A DNA stretch of 64,000 nucleotides from Rhodocollybia butyracea (lineage: Eukaryota; Basidiomycota; Agaricomycetes; Agaricales; Omphalotaceae), in contig JADNRY010000156.1 in NCBI GenBank assembly GCA_015501585.1, positions 1 to 64,000 of the forward strand. Reading direction: 5' to 3'. Below, in pieces: positions 46,601 through 58,152 of the stretch. The stretch's first letter is position 1, and the number at the start of each line of letters is the position of its first letter. Made by a program: the position numbers and the translations under genes. The notes beneath the pieces were generated by a model, which was not told the origin of the DNA, ran no database searches, and was given only the letters and a program-made list of their open reading frames with translations.

Positions 46601-48072
46601 AAAATTCCTTAGTCTACCGGTCGCGGTGTGTAGTGAGTTCTCTCGGTTGCGCCGATATCATGATACTTACCAACGGGGCTAGAATGCTTTGCACAGAATC
46701 GAACGATGTACAAAACGAATGTTACCTCGAAATCGGAAACACATCCGTCCTTATTTCGAGAACTGGGAGGCATTATGGTTGATCGTGGATTCTTTGAACA
46801 CAGATACTTTCCAACATCAGCAAGAAGACCTCCGGTTTCAGTTTGAAAAATTGACGTTGTATCGACGAAAATTCATGGAACAGATAGACGAGCAGTTGAA
46901 GAGTAACCTTAGCCGAACTTCGTATCGCATGCATGGTTCTGAAGATGTCCGAGTAGTCATGGGTACTTCGCGTTGTGAAGCGGTAAGTTAAGCCTGGGAT
47001 CTGAGTTCGATTTTGACCTGATGTGGGTTCAGTTGGTACTGCCTATGCTAATGCTACTTCTTGAACGCCACGCAAGAATCATCGAAACGGCCGAAAACTT
47101 CATACTCGACGACCGGGAGTTTCAAGACATGATAATGAGTATCCGAAGTGTGACATATGCCTTTGGAAAACGATATAGTATCCTTACTGAAGGCTGGCGG
47201 CAACAACGCTTCGATATTCCATTGCAAATCTCGTCTTTTGCTTATGGAATCTTCGTCAACTGGCATACAAACTTTCGTTCTGTGAGTACTATCAAAAATA
47301 CGTGATTTTACCTTACCATATCATCCCAGACTCCTTATGAACCAGAATATCCAGAACTTCATGTACAGGAATCTACTCGCCACAACAGGCATTCGAGTCG
47401 CATCGATGAACCAGGTCCGGTAGAGGATTCGCTCACGTACGAGCTTCCAGTTCAGCCTAGCGCAGACGAGCTTAGGCGGCTCAGAGCGGCTGTCAGACCG
47501 CGGAGTTCGAATACAAAAAAGAACGATGTCAAGGCGAAGGAGCGCTATGGGAGCATGCGCATGAAGGTCTGTCTTCGTTGAATTTTTTTCGAGCCATCCT
47601 TAATGTAGGTTACATAGACGAAACGTCTGAGTCGTCTGGGTATGAACGTCGAACCCAAAGTAAGTCCTACTAGTTTAAAGCTCGTGTTCTGGGTTTCATG
47701 ATCATGAACGCTCTTAAATCCAGAGTCCCGCAATAGACGTGGTCGATTCACATGTAGCCCGCGGGCCAAAGCGTCCGAATTCAGCTTATCAGTTCGAGTT
47801 TGCAGACCCAGATGGCGTACTTCGTGCAATTAATACGAGTGAAATCGATGTTTCCGGATATGCTTCGGCGGATTCTTCAGAGGTCCATATTTCGTACACC
47901 AAGGTAGGCGTTGTATTTGCGTCGAGCGAGTTCTCATTCGGAGTTTAATTTCTGATTACAGGGGAAAATCCTTACGCTGGATGATAGGATACGATCTGTT
48001 GAGGAGGAGATTAACGGTATGAAGAATATGCTAGTACAGTTACTTGCGATATCAAAGTCGCAAGGGCAGTGA
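43696..48072 (+). CDS. Large EF-hand domain protein
   Basis: A many-exon gene starting MNTTTFQPPYTYSNGGRTPK. The N-terminus is proline/serine-rich and low in structure, with a repeated unit VYPSPPxQPQNALD (about 44265-44360). A helical middle follows: PVWDEGKEMAQTLLEP, SIIVQKELDRRQNDKN, TAFIDAFKDFQAQLQTLL. A single EF-hand has the loop D-S-D-A-S-G-Y-I-S-I-D-E (46430-46480). Then come a conserved C-terminal module (WSIPIFLAHAAVGWYQNS, HRIERCTKRMLPRNRKHI, FGKRYSILTEGWRQQRFD) and a coiled-coil end (DDRIRSVEEEINGMKN), with the stop at 48072. This architecture recurs in Agaricomycetes. Calcium binding is likely; the role is unknown. The splices I tested were in phase, but not all were checked. Confidence 0.72.
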
Positions 48073-48229
48073 AGCTGCACTATATATGAGTCGCTTTCTG
48101 ATACGGTTGCTGAGAGACCACTTCTACTTTTGATATCTCCGAGAGAGCTCCAGAGTCCAGGGTGGAGCTGAAGGCACAATTATGCATGCACTTTAAGCCT
48201 CTAAAACCTCATGGCACTATATACTGCAT

Positions 48230-51200
48230 CTGTTGATCAGCTTGGAAGCTACCTTTTCAAAGAAGCAGAAGGTGATGGAGGAGCAGGAATAATTGATGAC
48301 TGGGAACTTGTTGGTGATGGATGCACACTAGAGGGTGGAGGAACATGGAATCCTATATGTTAAGATTGAGATCATGATATCTGTCAATGATTTCCTGGTC
48401 CTGACACTCTGAAGGCTCAGTACACTGAGAAAATTCGGAACTGCAAACCCAAAGTCAACAAGGAAGAGTGATCCATCCTGATTTCGCATAATATTTCTGG
48501 ATGGCATGTCATGGTGATGCCAACCTCGACGGTGCATGTGCAATAGCATTGTAACTACCCTCGATCTAAAGGCGACAGTAAAGGTAAGATTAGTGGAACT
48601 GCCAGGAGAGAGAGAGAGAGGAAAATGTACATTATGGATTCATCCAGCATTTCAAGATCAGAAACGATAGGAGTCCCAACATTGGCGGAAATACTCAAAA
48701 TGGTTCCATGTTCTGGGTCTGCCTGGTCATCTTTTTCTACAACAAATGAACCAAAGAGTAAAGGGATGCCCTCTAGTCCTGACAGTGCAGTATGGGCCTC
48801 TAATTCTTGTGCTGTTACGAGTCCTGAATGTAATGAAGGCTCGTCCTTATGGCCGGTTTCGCGTGGGAATTTCGTCCCGATTGGTTTTGATGGCGTCCAA
48901 ATTAAGCTAAGCAGAATCGTTTCGCCTTATTTGGATGTCAAAGCGCCTGTCATGTGATTTTGGGAATTTACCTTCAGCGCTCAAGCGCTCAACAACAATG
49001 CTTCTCACTGCACTTTTCGAAGCTCCCACTTGCCTGTCATTTCCTTGTTGCGCGCCACTTACTCTCTTTATTCGTGTCCTACCGCTTACTGTGTGGCAGT
49101 GCGACCACATTTACCCAGCGCATTGATGCATCTGACTGATACCAAGCCATCCTCTTGATGTTCTTTCCTGCATTAAACGCCGCCGCAGTTCTGTCTCTTA
49201 CATGCACACGCAAATTCTCAGTGCAGTGGATTCTTTTTTTGCCACACAGTGTTTATATATATCTCATTACTTCCTGTTTTGTACTCCCACACTTTACTTC
49301 CTTGGGTTTTTACTTTTTGTCAGCGGTGGTTGAAGTGCATGCACTGCCTCTTTTGGTGTATTTAATGGTTCCATCGACAACTTCAATATTTACTGCCCTT
49401 TCTAACCTCAGGCAAAATGCCTTCCTTTACTTCTTGTGAGTGTATTCGGGTATCTCTCGCATTCCTTGCACTGATTTTTCTTTCATAGTGCCTACCAAGC
49501 TCACCATCAAAATTTTGCAAATATATGTCGCTTTCTACATCAATCCTTCATTTGACATCACTTGTGTTCCATTGAATGATAGCAGCGCCCTTGAACTTCA
49601 GCATCTTTCCAAACAAAAAGAGCTCCTTTCCATGCTTACAGTTTGCCAGACATTCGCTGCTGTGTTGCCTCCACTTATATTCCAGCAGGTCAATATCTTT
49701 TCAACCAGAGCAGTCGCCAGCTTCCATTGCACTGTTTGTTCTCACTCTCTTATCACAGGGAATTTTGCAAACACTTTGACTTATGTTGATTTTCTTTCTC
49801 ATTTACCTGAGCCTTCCTGCTTGGCTCCACTACCACTGGTAATTGCATCAGTGAAATTCTCCAGCATGCCCAAATGTTCAATCTGTGGCATTCTTGTTTG
49901 AACCCACTTGCGCTCTCTTCATGTCCTGACTCCTCACCTTTGTCAGAAACCAGCTCCCTTCCCATGTTTCGGCAATTACCTTGCACATGGAGATCTCCAA
50001 TCAGCCTCTTTCCCCTGCCAATGTGTTCAACCGGACTCGTACCTGCCACGCGCTTGGCGTGGTGGCCCACACTTGCAAGTTACAGCTTTGGCAACCACTC
50101 CATCATTCTTCCACACGCGGCCATACTTGATACAAGAAGGGAAGTTCAAACTATATACATCTTCAGTGATACTGGAATCATTTGTGAGTAACAAAAGTGA
50201 GGACACAGGCGGCATTATGTTGTTACCTTTGGCCTTTACCATTGAAAATTTTACCTTCCAGCTGCAAGGCAGACCATACATTGTTGTTTGTTTCAAGAGT
50301 AGTGCAACAGATGACTGGAGAAGGAAGAGTAGGAAGAGTAGGAGAGCAGTTGAGCAGAAACATATCCAATGACACTTTGGACATATAGGCCAAGGCCAGA
50401 GTTTCAGACAAAAGATTTCCTTTGCTGATAGAAAATGATGCGTTGTAGAAAGACGACAGAAAAGTTAGAAACTTGCATAAGGTCACAAGAGTGCCAATTA
50501 GACACTATGATAAATCTATCAATGACGTAGGCTACCCTGTAGAGAGCAAGATGCCCCATGTATACGACACAACAGTCATGTTTAGAGGATGTGGTACTTG
50601 CGTAGGCCTGTAATGAAATGTGAGTGGAACTTGTATGCATCAAAAGAAACTAACCTGTCTAAACATTGCCATGGAAGAGGTTTCACCTTTGCGGAGGTCA
50701 ACAAGCGAAAAGATATCCTTGTGAATGGAGAACCAGTGGACCATCATTACAGATAGGCACTTGTTCATCCAACACACGAAAAGCCTATTATTCAGACTGT
50801 AGAATTGGAGGTCAGGTTGCGTGCTCCCTCCACCACTGATGATGTCCTTGGCTTGTACTGCCAAGTTGATACGCCAGCCATGGACACAGTGGCTGAAGGC
50901 AGATGCAAGTTCACCATGCAAAACGCTCCATATGTCCACCTGGATTTCGTTGACCTCGCTGACAGCTAAGATGCATAGAATTCAGCAAAGGGGACTTTGC
51001 TAAGACTGGATATATACGAACAACTTGCGATGTTCAGACAGTTCAGACAGTTTTCCAATCTTTCAATATTATTACCTAGTTGCCCAATTGTATTCCCTCT
51101 CCCCTCCGCCTCCACATCTAGGATATATTTTGACAAGATCATCAAGCCATAATGGGTCGCTTCCTACTCCCTGTAGAGTTTCCGTTTCAAGAAATTTTTT

Positions 51201-51365
51201 CGAAACTACGCTCTCAGAGGCACTCCCTTGAGATTCGGGCTTTATCACCAAGTTTCTGTGGATCATGTTGACTTTGCAAAGAGCATCCACCAGAGGATAC
51301 TGACAAAAATCTGAGAAGGAAATAGTCATAACCTCATCCCAGCTTCTGCTTATTTCTGAATTCCA
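48230..51365 (-). pseudogene. Fungal protein-kinase-like gene, copy A, split by a transposon
   Basis: The minus strand reads from an N-terminal part (FSDFCQYPLVDALCK and LETETLQGVGSDPLWLDDLV, 51330-51110), through SGGGSTQPDLQFYSLNNRLF (50840-50780), to a kinase catalytic loop GWHHHDMPSRNIM and VDFGFAVP (48530-48440). The catalytic Asp and DFG are kept, while HRD is HHD, as in fungus-specific kinases. The gene is cut by the repeat at 48819-50078 and shows further frame breaks (no continuous join from LDDLV to WSVLHGELA). Copy B is at 52480-56640. Probably inactive. Confidence 0.65.
48819..50078 (+). mobile_element. 1260-base repeat element inserted in kinase copy A
   Basis: The insertion is defined by comparison with copy B. 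There GTGCTGTTACAGCTTTGG (about 53082-53099) is uninterrupted, whereas here GTTAC is followed by 1260 extra bases and then GTTAC again (48814-48818 and 50079-50083). The element begins GAGTCCTGAATG and ends ACACTTGCAA. ACGAGTCC near the left end recurs inverted 45 bases from the right end. A short relative lies at 5772-6249. The longest internal frame (49440-49901) has no recognisable domain, so the element is probably nonautonomous. A 5-bp duplication fits LTR-type or some DNA elements. Confidence 0.8.
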
Positions 51366-51519
51366 AGAGGTCTAAAAGGTAAGTCAGCGGAATGACAAAA
51401 ATCCGAGAAGAAAACAGTCATAACCTCATCCCGAGTTCTACTGCTTGTTTCCGAATAGTTCCAAGAGGTCTGAAACAAAGCCTGAAAGCCAGCAGAATGC
51501 ATGGTGGTGGTGGTGCAAC

Positions 51520-52217
51520 TAGAGATGTCCACGAGTCCAGGTCTCTACAGGTACTCACAGGTAAGATCTGTGGGAAAACCTGCGAGTATGTGACCTGCGG
51601 ATCCCAGGGTCCGGCGCAGGTCACAGGTCAGACTTTGGAGAATTTCAGCTGACTTGCAGGTACTTGCGGGTATTTTTATGACTTGTACAAGCAATGTAAA
51701 CCCATACATTTGTTAATTAGTGCTCAAAATTTATAGTATAAGCAACAATATTTGTCAGTTAACACTCAAAACTTACAGTAATTCATAGTATCATGTTTAT
51801 TATAGTACTTATCAAGTACTGGCACATATGTTTGAGGTTGTAGACAGCTCACGACGTTTGGCGCTAATTTAAGCGCCCCATTGCCGTGAGCTGTCTGTCT
51901 ACAATGTAAAACCTTTCTGTCAGTACATATTTACTTCATAACTAAGTATGAAATAATAGTAGACAGTTACAGTACAATGTTTTATAAATGGTATGTATCA
52001 TAAAACAGGTAAGTACTTTATTAATGATTATTAGTACACTCTTTGGCATAAATACACAAATACCTGCAGGTACTTGCGAACTCGCAGGTAATTTACCTGC
52101 GAGTCAAAGATCCGTTTCCCACGGATCTTCCGCAGGTCACAAGTCAAGGCTTTTGGGCCACAGGTACTTGCATGCCGGATCCAAGTATACTTGGATCCGG
52201 ACTCGTGGACATCTCTA
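51520..52217. mobile_element. hAT-like MITE with perfect 8-bp target duplication
   Basis: Terminal inverted repeats TAGAGATGTCCACGAGTCC face each other at both ends. The element is flanked by GGTGCAAC on both sides (51512-51519 and 52218-52225), an exact 8-base duplication as made by hAT transposases. Internally, short GCAGGTACTTGC-type motifs recur near both ends. No coding capacity in 698 bases. It lies between the two kinase copies. Confidence 0.9.
51840..51903. repeat. Nested hairpin in the centre of the MITE
   Basis: The segment has an outer stem GACAGCTCACG/CGTGAGCTGTC with flanking GTAGA/TCTAC pairing, and an inner stem GGCGCT/AGCGCC around AATTTA. It is a strong cruciform candidate. 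Confidence 0.7.
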
Positions 52218-53727
52218 GGTGCAACCAACTTCAGGTATAGGGGTTTTGGCACTAAACCCAGCGCTCATTGAGCGCCTAAAATTTCTTGTTGACTGTTCAC
52301 AAACATCCTTTTGCGACTCACACTGTTTCTCGGAGCAAAAATCTACTGGAAAACCACTTCTGCTTTTGATATCTCCTAGTGTCTACTGATGCTGAGTCAA
52401 GCCAAAAGCGCGGCCCCCATTTAGGACAAGGTCTGAGTGAGTTCAAGAGTACATTGAAGGCAGAGCTGAGAATGCATTTACTCTAAGCCTCTAAAACCTC
52501 ATGTGACTATGTATTGCATCTGTTGATCAGCTTGAAGAACTACCTTTTCAAAGAAGCAAATTGGAGGGACTCTCGGTGGAGGAGGACAATTTAATTAATG
52601 ACTGGAATATGTAATATAGTACGTATATCTAGAGAGTATGAGGAAGACAGGAATTCTGCATGTTGGGACTAAGATATTTGTCAATGATTTCTTGGTCCTG
52701 ACACTCCGAAGTCTCGGTACACTGAGAATTTGGGACTGCAAACCCGAAATCAACAAGGAAAAGTGATCCATCCAACTTTTTTTGCACAATATTTCTGGAT
52801 GCTATGTCATGGTGATGCCAACCTCGATGATGCATGTGCGAGAGCATTATAGCTACATCCAACCTAAAGGAGACAATCAAGGCGAGGTTGGTGGCACTGG
52901 GAGAGAGAGAGAGAGAGATGTACATCATGGAGTCATCCGCCATTTCAAGATCAAAGATAGGAGTCCCAACATTGGCTGCAATACTCACAATGGTTCCATG
53001 CTCTGGGTCTGTATGGTCATCTTTTTCTACAACAAATGAACCAAAGAGTAAAGGGATGCACTATGGGCCTCTAATTCTTGTGCTGTTACAGCTTTGGCAA
53101 CCGCTCCACCGTTCTTCCACACACAGCCATACTTGATACAAGAGAGGAAGTTCAAACTGTACACATCTTTGATGATACTGAAATCATCTGTGAGTAATGG
53201 AAGTGAGAATACAGGCGGCATTATGTTACCTTTCACCTCTACCATTGAAAATTTTACTTTCTAATTTCAAGGCAGACCATACACTGGCGTTGCTTGTTTC
53301 AAGAGTGGCGAAGACTGTTGGTTGAGAAGGAAGAGTAGGAAGAGTAGGAGAGCGGTTGTGTAGAAACTCATCCAAAGACTCCTTGGGTATATAGGGCCAG
53401 AGTTTCAGACAAAAGATTTCCTTTGCTGATTGAAACTGATGTGTTATAGAAAAACAATAGTAGGCGAAAAACTTGTACAGGGTCAAAAGACCGCCAATTG
53501 GACGCCACGAGCAACCTATCAACAACATAGGCCACCCTGTAGAGAGCAGGATGTCCCATGTATACTATGCGACAGTCATGTCTAGAGGATGTGGTACTTG
53601 CATAGGGCTGTGATTTGTGAGTGAAAAAATGTAGGCATTGAAAGAAACAGACCTGTCTAAACATTGCCATGGAGGCAGGGTTGCTGCTGCGGAGGTCAAC
53701 AAGCAAAAATATATCCTTGTGAATGGA

Positions 53728-55577
53728 TGCTTTTAGGCCTAAAATTGGCCTAAGGCATGTAACCATACATTTTGACACTTTGTACGTGTTATACAATGCA
53801 ATAAGAGAGTTATACAGAGCCCGAGCATGATAGCTGTTGCCGAGGCAAAGAACTTAACAATAATACTCAGCGAGCTGTGAAGGTACGCCCACAAGTGTAG
53901 CCTAGAGTCAAGCTAGCAAGGATACCTGGGCTGCCCAGAGATGTAACACTAGATCGTCAATCTAGTTATACCCAAGAGTGTATACTCTCTAAACTACAGG
54001 ACATCTCGAAGTGGGATAAGTACTAAGCCAACGCATTACTCGAGGGAAGGAATTATGAGGGAAGGCATCCCTCACACTAAGACCCCCAATGAGCTATGTT
54101 AAGATATGGACTTTACAGTCTGTAACAATGGACCAGAACAATCCCGAGGAAACCGTAGAGGTCTATTTGCGGCACTGGTCGTAACCGTGAGGACAGTAGA
54201 AACATGCTTAGCAGTCCTACAGAAAGCTACGCACCGGGATAGCCTTGGCAAATCGAAACATTTGACCTTAGAAATCATACACGGAAGGTCTTATCTGTTA
54301 AAGCCGACTATCGGGAATCACTTGTACATACTCAGTGCAGTTGCTTGAGACTATCATAAGTGGTGTCGTTGGAAAGCTAGACAACAGGCCTTCTCGAGAG
54401 AATGTTAATCACACTCAGGATGGACAGAACTATCCGAGGAATAGAATGAAACTCACCCAAGGGAAACCAGGCGGCGAGTGATCATGAAGCGTAAAGGTAC
54501 TCCTGACCCCGGAGAATTGTGGAGTAATCGGAGAAACCTCGCTTGTATCAAAACACTCTAAAACCATGTTAATCCTCACGAAATCATATTTTACCTCTGA
54601 TATATACCCAAAAATGGATTATTTCTTTATTGTGTGTACCATATATAGGCTGGAGTTTCCTTTCCGAGCCAGATTCCTCTGTTCTACTCTCTTTCCGTCT
54701 CTCTCCGTATCTGTTTCATCTATTTTCTTATTAAACTCTCTCAACTCAGTATATAAGCCAGATATATTTATTCAATAAGACAAGTTTCTTGCCCTTGACT
54801 TGACTGCTAAGACCAGTGCTCTGTAGAACGTCCCCACGGGATCAGTAGCGTGACGCCTCCTGACTTGGTTATCTTAAGAAAGTAATAAACTTCATGCGCT
54901 TTGCAAAGCCCATTTATATCTTGATCAAATTTAAGTGTGTAGAGTTCTCTCGAACTCCAGATCAACTCAAATCTAGTTGCTTCCTTAGAGGGGACAGCTT
55001 CTAGTAAGGGATTATTTGGCTCCAGAGTGAGGGTTCCTTAGTTGACTTCTTCACAAAGTTAGACAAGCCACTAAGATTGTGGTACGAGTTCCTAGTGATT
55101 AAGTTCACTCACAATATTGTAGCTTGGCCCAGAGTTTGGTCGAGGACTTTACGGCGTCACAGCAGCTAGTGCCAGAGTTTGCCTAGGGTTGTTGACAAAC
55201 CTCGAGATTACTATTCTAGCTAGAGCCAGAGTTTGCCTAGGAGAATCTTAGTTTCATTGTATTGGTTTTGGTTTTGGTTAATTGATTTGGACATACACAC
55301 CTGGTTCCCTCGTACACTCGTACACCCCAACTAGGCTTCTCTCGACTTAGTTCTAAGAGTTGTCTAAGCTTAGTTACCCACGTTAGCGCTACAGTCTTGA
55401 ACCTGGAGCAGTCGCGCGCGTACATCCGATATTACAAGACTTTCCCTTGGGGAATCTCTGACAACCCGCCCTTGCTCCCTTACATATCAATAGTCTGGTT
55501 AGGTGCGGTAGTGTTTTTGTTAGGTTGTTTTATAGCACCTTTCGCATACCTACACGTAAATACCCAAATAATGCCCA
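53728..55577. mobile_element. About 1.85-kb insertion, probably retroelement-derived
   Basis: Alignment with copy A shows that kinase homology stops after GTGAATGGA (53727) and resumes near 55580. The insert begins TG (TGCTTTTAGGCC) and ends CA (ATGCCCA). It is flanked by near-matching ATGGA / ATGAT, which would fit a 5-bp LTR-type duplication. TATA-like boxes (TATATAGG at about 54645, TATATAAGCC at about 54750) and polyadenylation-like AATAAA-type sequence are present, as in a long LTR. No gag or pol frame is seen. The assignment is tentative. Confidence 0.45.
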
Positions 55578-55617
55578 ATGATACATAAGTACGGAAAGAC
55601 ACTTGTTCTCCCAACGC

Positions 55618-56055
55618 TAGACCTGAAGCAGCTCCCTCCAAGAGGTTGCGGCTTATGCAAGAAACCTCGTTAGAGGGACCTGGAAAGTGGAAGCAAATCG
55701 TCGCAGAGACTTTGCCGCTGTCAAAACTGCTGTTAGGCAAGCCTAATAAGGCAAGACCAAATCGGGATTTAGAGAGAGGATAGTTTTCTTGAGTGTTCAT
55801 TCACTACGTATCATACATCAGATAGGTAGAATACATCATGTTATAAAGTCCAAAGTGTAATGACGTAGGGCAAAAGCTCAGGTGTAAACATTCCCATCTC
55901 TAAATCCTAATCGGGCCTTGCCTTATTAGGCTAAGCGCTCAGGCCCGTCGCTCCGAAAAAGTCTGTGCAAAGAAAAACTGCCGGTTTCCAGGCCCCTCTA
56001 ACGAGGTTTCTTGTTTAACAACGTCAACCTCTTAGAGGGGACTGCTTTAGGCCTA
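55618..56055. mobile_element. Mutator-like MITE with long inverted repeats
   Basis: Inverted arms of about 165 bases (55618-55785 versus 55890-56055) start TAGACCTGAAGCAG and TAGGCCTAAAGCAG. They share AAGAAACCTCGTTAGAGG and AGCCTAATAAGGCAAG. The flanks carry a perfect 9-bp direct repeat TCCCAACGC (55609-55617 and 56056-56064), the duplication length typical of Mutator-like elements. The total is 438 bases and noncoding. Confidence 0.88.
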
Positions 56056-56640
56056 TCCCAACGCACAAAGAGTCTATCATTCAGTTTGTAGAAGTGGAGG
56101 TCAGGTTGTAGAGTTCCTCCGCCGCTGATTGTTTCACTGACTCGTAATACAGTGTCGATACTCCAGTTATGGATAGATTCACTGAAAACAGTCGCAAGAG
56201 CACCATGCGAAAGGCTCCACGTGTCCAACTGGAATTCGTTGGTTTCGCTGATAGCTAAGGCGTGGAAATTTTACCAAAGGGGGGATTTTTAAAGACTGGA
56301 TATATACGCACGATGTATGGTGCTCATATATTCCAGAACGCGTTTCAGATCACGAGCCAGTTGCCCAATCGTATTCCCTCTCCCTTCCGCCTCTACGTCT
56401 AGGATGTATCGTTCGACAAGGCTGTCCAGCCATAACGGGTCGCTTCCTACTCCTTGCAGTGTTTCTGTTTCAAGAATTCTTTGTGAGGCTAGGCTTTCTT
56501 GAGCACTTCCTAAAGATTCGGCGTCAATCACTATGTCTCTATGGATCGGGTTGGCTTTGCAAAGTGCATCGGCCAGAGGATATCGACAAAAATCTGCGAA
56601 GGCAACATGCATAACTTCATCCCAGGTTTTACTGCTTGTT

Positions 56641-57381
56641 TCGGAATAGCTTCATCGGGTGTTGATGAGGGTGTCTAGATCGCTGAGGCACATAACACTG
56701 ACGAGATAATATATGAGTATTATGTATTGGACTAGTACTCAACATAACGAGTCGAGATAGTCGGATGAGTAGAAGAGAGCGCAAGCCCCTAAACCCAAAA
56801 ATAAACGCTGATTTCGGCGCTAAAAACGTTCCATGACCATGACGCTATCTCGAATCACAATTTTTTTTTTTTTTTTGCAGACAGCGTACACCTGCACTTG
56901 CGAATTCAAAGGACTTCCAATACCGCAAACTCTTTTCCTACATCTCCGAAGTCGAATGTTCTCGAAGGTCCGCATGAGGTCCGCAAAATTAAGCGGAAGC
57001 GCGAAAATGGGCATTCCAGCTCAAATATGAGAGCATTTAAAGACGTTGAGCTGAGCTTTCCGAGGAGTGGGACCTGGTGAACAAGTGAGTTTACACTCCT
57101 GGCGTTTTTAGTAGGGTGTGGAAATCGTAGTTGCGCGCGGTTTTATCAAGCATCCGATATCCTGGTCGGAAATCGTGCATCGTCCCACTTGTACATATAC
57201 GACTCAAGGGCCGGGAAGTTTCAAGTTCCAGGGAACAGGTTTAACTCGTATATGTATAACTCTAAGTAAACATATTTAGTGATCTTGAAACGAACAGGGG
57301 CAGTGTAACACCAGTCCAACGTTCGTGGCGGTGACGGACTCCTATATTTAAAAGAATCTCTCGCATCCATCACTCCCCATA
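56641..57381. other. Intergenic with a possible orphan exon
   Basis: A T-run plus AG at about 56860-56880 looks like an acceptor and is followed by a basic frame (VRKIKRKRENGHSSS, about 56975) ending at 57080, but I cannot build a gene from it. TATATTTAAAAG at about 57343 is a candidate TATA box for the acetyltransferase gene. Confidence 0.35.
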
Positions 57382-58152
57382 ATGTCCAAATTCACGCCAG
57401 ACTCGAAACTCGACCTTCTTTTCTCAACAGACCTCATCCCGTCCGAACTCAAGGCACAGCTTCATCCAGATGTTCACGTATGAATTCTCTGAAGTTTTCC
57501 CGTTGTTATTCTCATCGTGCATAGATTCGTCCATTATCATCAACGGACTACCACCGAGGCCATCTCTCCGTTCTCTCTGTTCTAACTGTTGTCAACGACC
57601 CCGGCGAATCAGCGTGGGGCGCCCGATTTGACGCTATGCGCTCCGCAAACGGGACATACTATTCCATCGTTGTCATCGATAAGCCAACGGACACTGTTGT
57701 AGGAGTGGGTTCAGTGTTCATTGAGCGCAAATTTCTTCGAGGCTTAGGCAGTGTTGGACATATCGAAGATATTGCCGTAGACAAAAATCAACAAGGAAAG
57801 AAGTTAGGATTGAAGATAATCCAATGTCTTACGGAGATAAGCGAAAAAGAACTAGGCTGCTACAAGACAATCTTGAATTGTAGCGATGCAAATATACGTG
57901 CGTGTGATACTCTTTTTCTTTCTGTTTATCTCAGCTCATCTACTTTGTAGCTTTTTACGTGCGTTATTATGGTACTGTGTGTTTTCTTCAACTAATTTCT
58001 GTCCTTGAAGGAGAAATGTGGATATCAAAAGAAGGAAAATGAGATGGTACGTGAACTTTTGAACGTTCGAACCGTTTACTGCAGCTCTTTCTCAAATCGT
58101 TTAATAGGCGAAATATGCTCAAGAACGGCCCAGCAGTCCTTCTCGGCTATGA
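57382..58152 (+). CDS. GNA1: Glucosamine 6-phosphate N-acetyltransferase
   Basis: A GNAT enzyme that makes N-acetylglucosamine 6-phosphate in the UDP-GlcNAc/chitin pathway. Five exons (57382-57477, 57525-57897, 57951-57958, 58011-58046, 58108-58152) total 185 codons, the family size. The third exon is only 8 bases; it is needed to read SDANIPFYEKCGYQKKE across the junctions. Family marks: IRPLSSTDYHRGHLSVLS, IERKFLRGLGSVGHIEDI, the acetyl-CoA loop VDKNQQGKKLG, and LNCSDANIPFYEKCGY. The last exon encodes AKYAQERPSSPSRL, and a decayed copy of that exon lies upstream of the second leucine-rich gene (about 60300). It appears intact. Confidence 0.92.

Larger units (their letters stand above)
52480..56640 (-). 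pseudogene. Fungal protein-kinase-like gene, copy B, split by two insertions
   Basis: This is a tandem, same-strand duplicate of copy A. The N-terminal part (FADFCRYPLADALCK, TLQGVGSDPLWLDSLVERYI) is at 56600-56390, and WSLSHGALATVFSES and SGGGTLQPDLHFYKLNDRLF at 56225-56060. The catalytic loop GWHHHDIASRNIV and VDFGFAVPN lie at 52840-52735. Between them two elements interrupt the gene: 53728-55577 and 55618-56055, leaving a 40-base gene remnant (CACTTGTTC...CCAACGC) between. Frame breaks elsewhere also indicate decay. It keeps the uninterrupted version of the site where copy A holds its insertion. Confidence 0.65.

Noticed and set aside
49440..49901. 153-codon frame inside the 48819-50078 element as a transposase
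   Set aside because: No catalytic triad or zinc-finger pattern; composition looks like chance translation of T-rich DNA.
55397..55588. Short membrane-protein frame at the end of the 1.85-kb insertion
   Set aside because: Only 63 codons, in a repeat with no other coding sequence, and it ends at the insertion border; probably chance.
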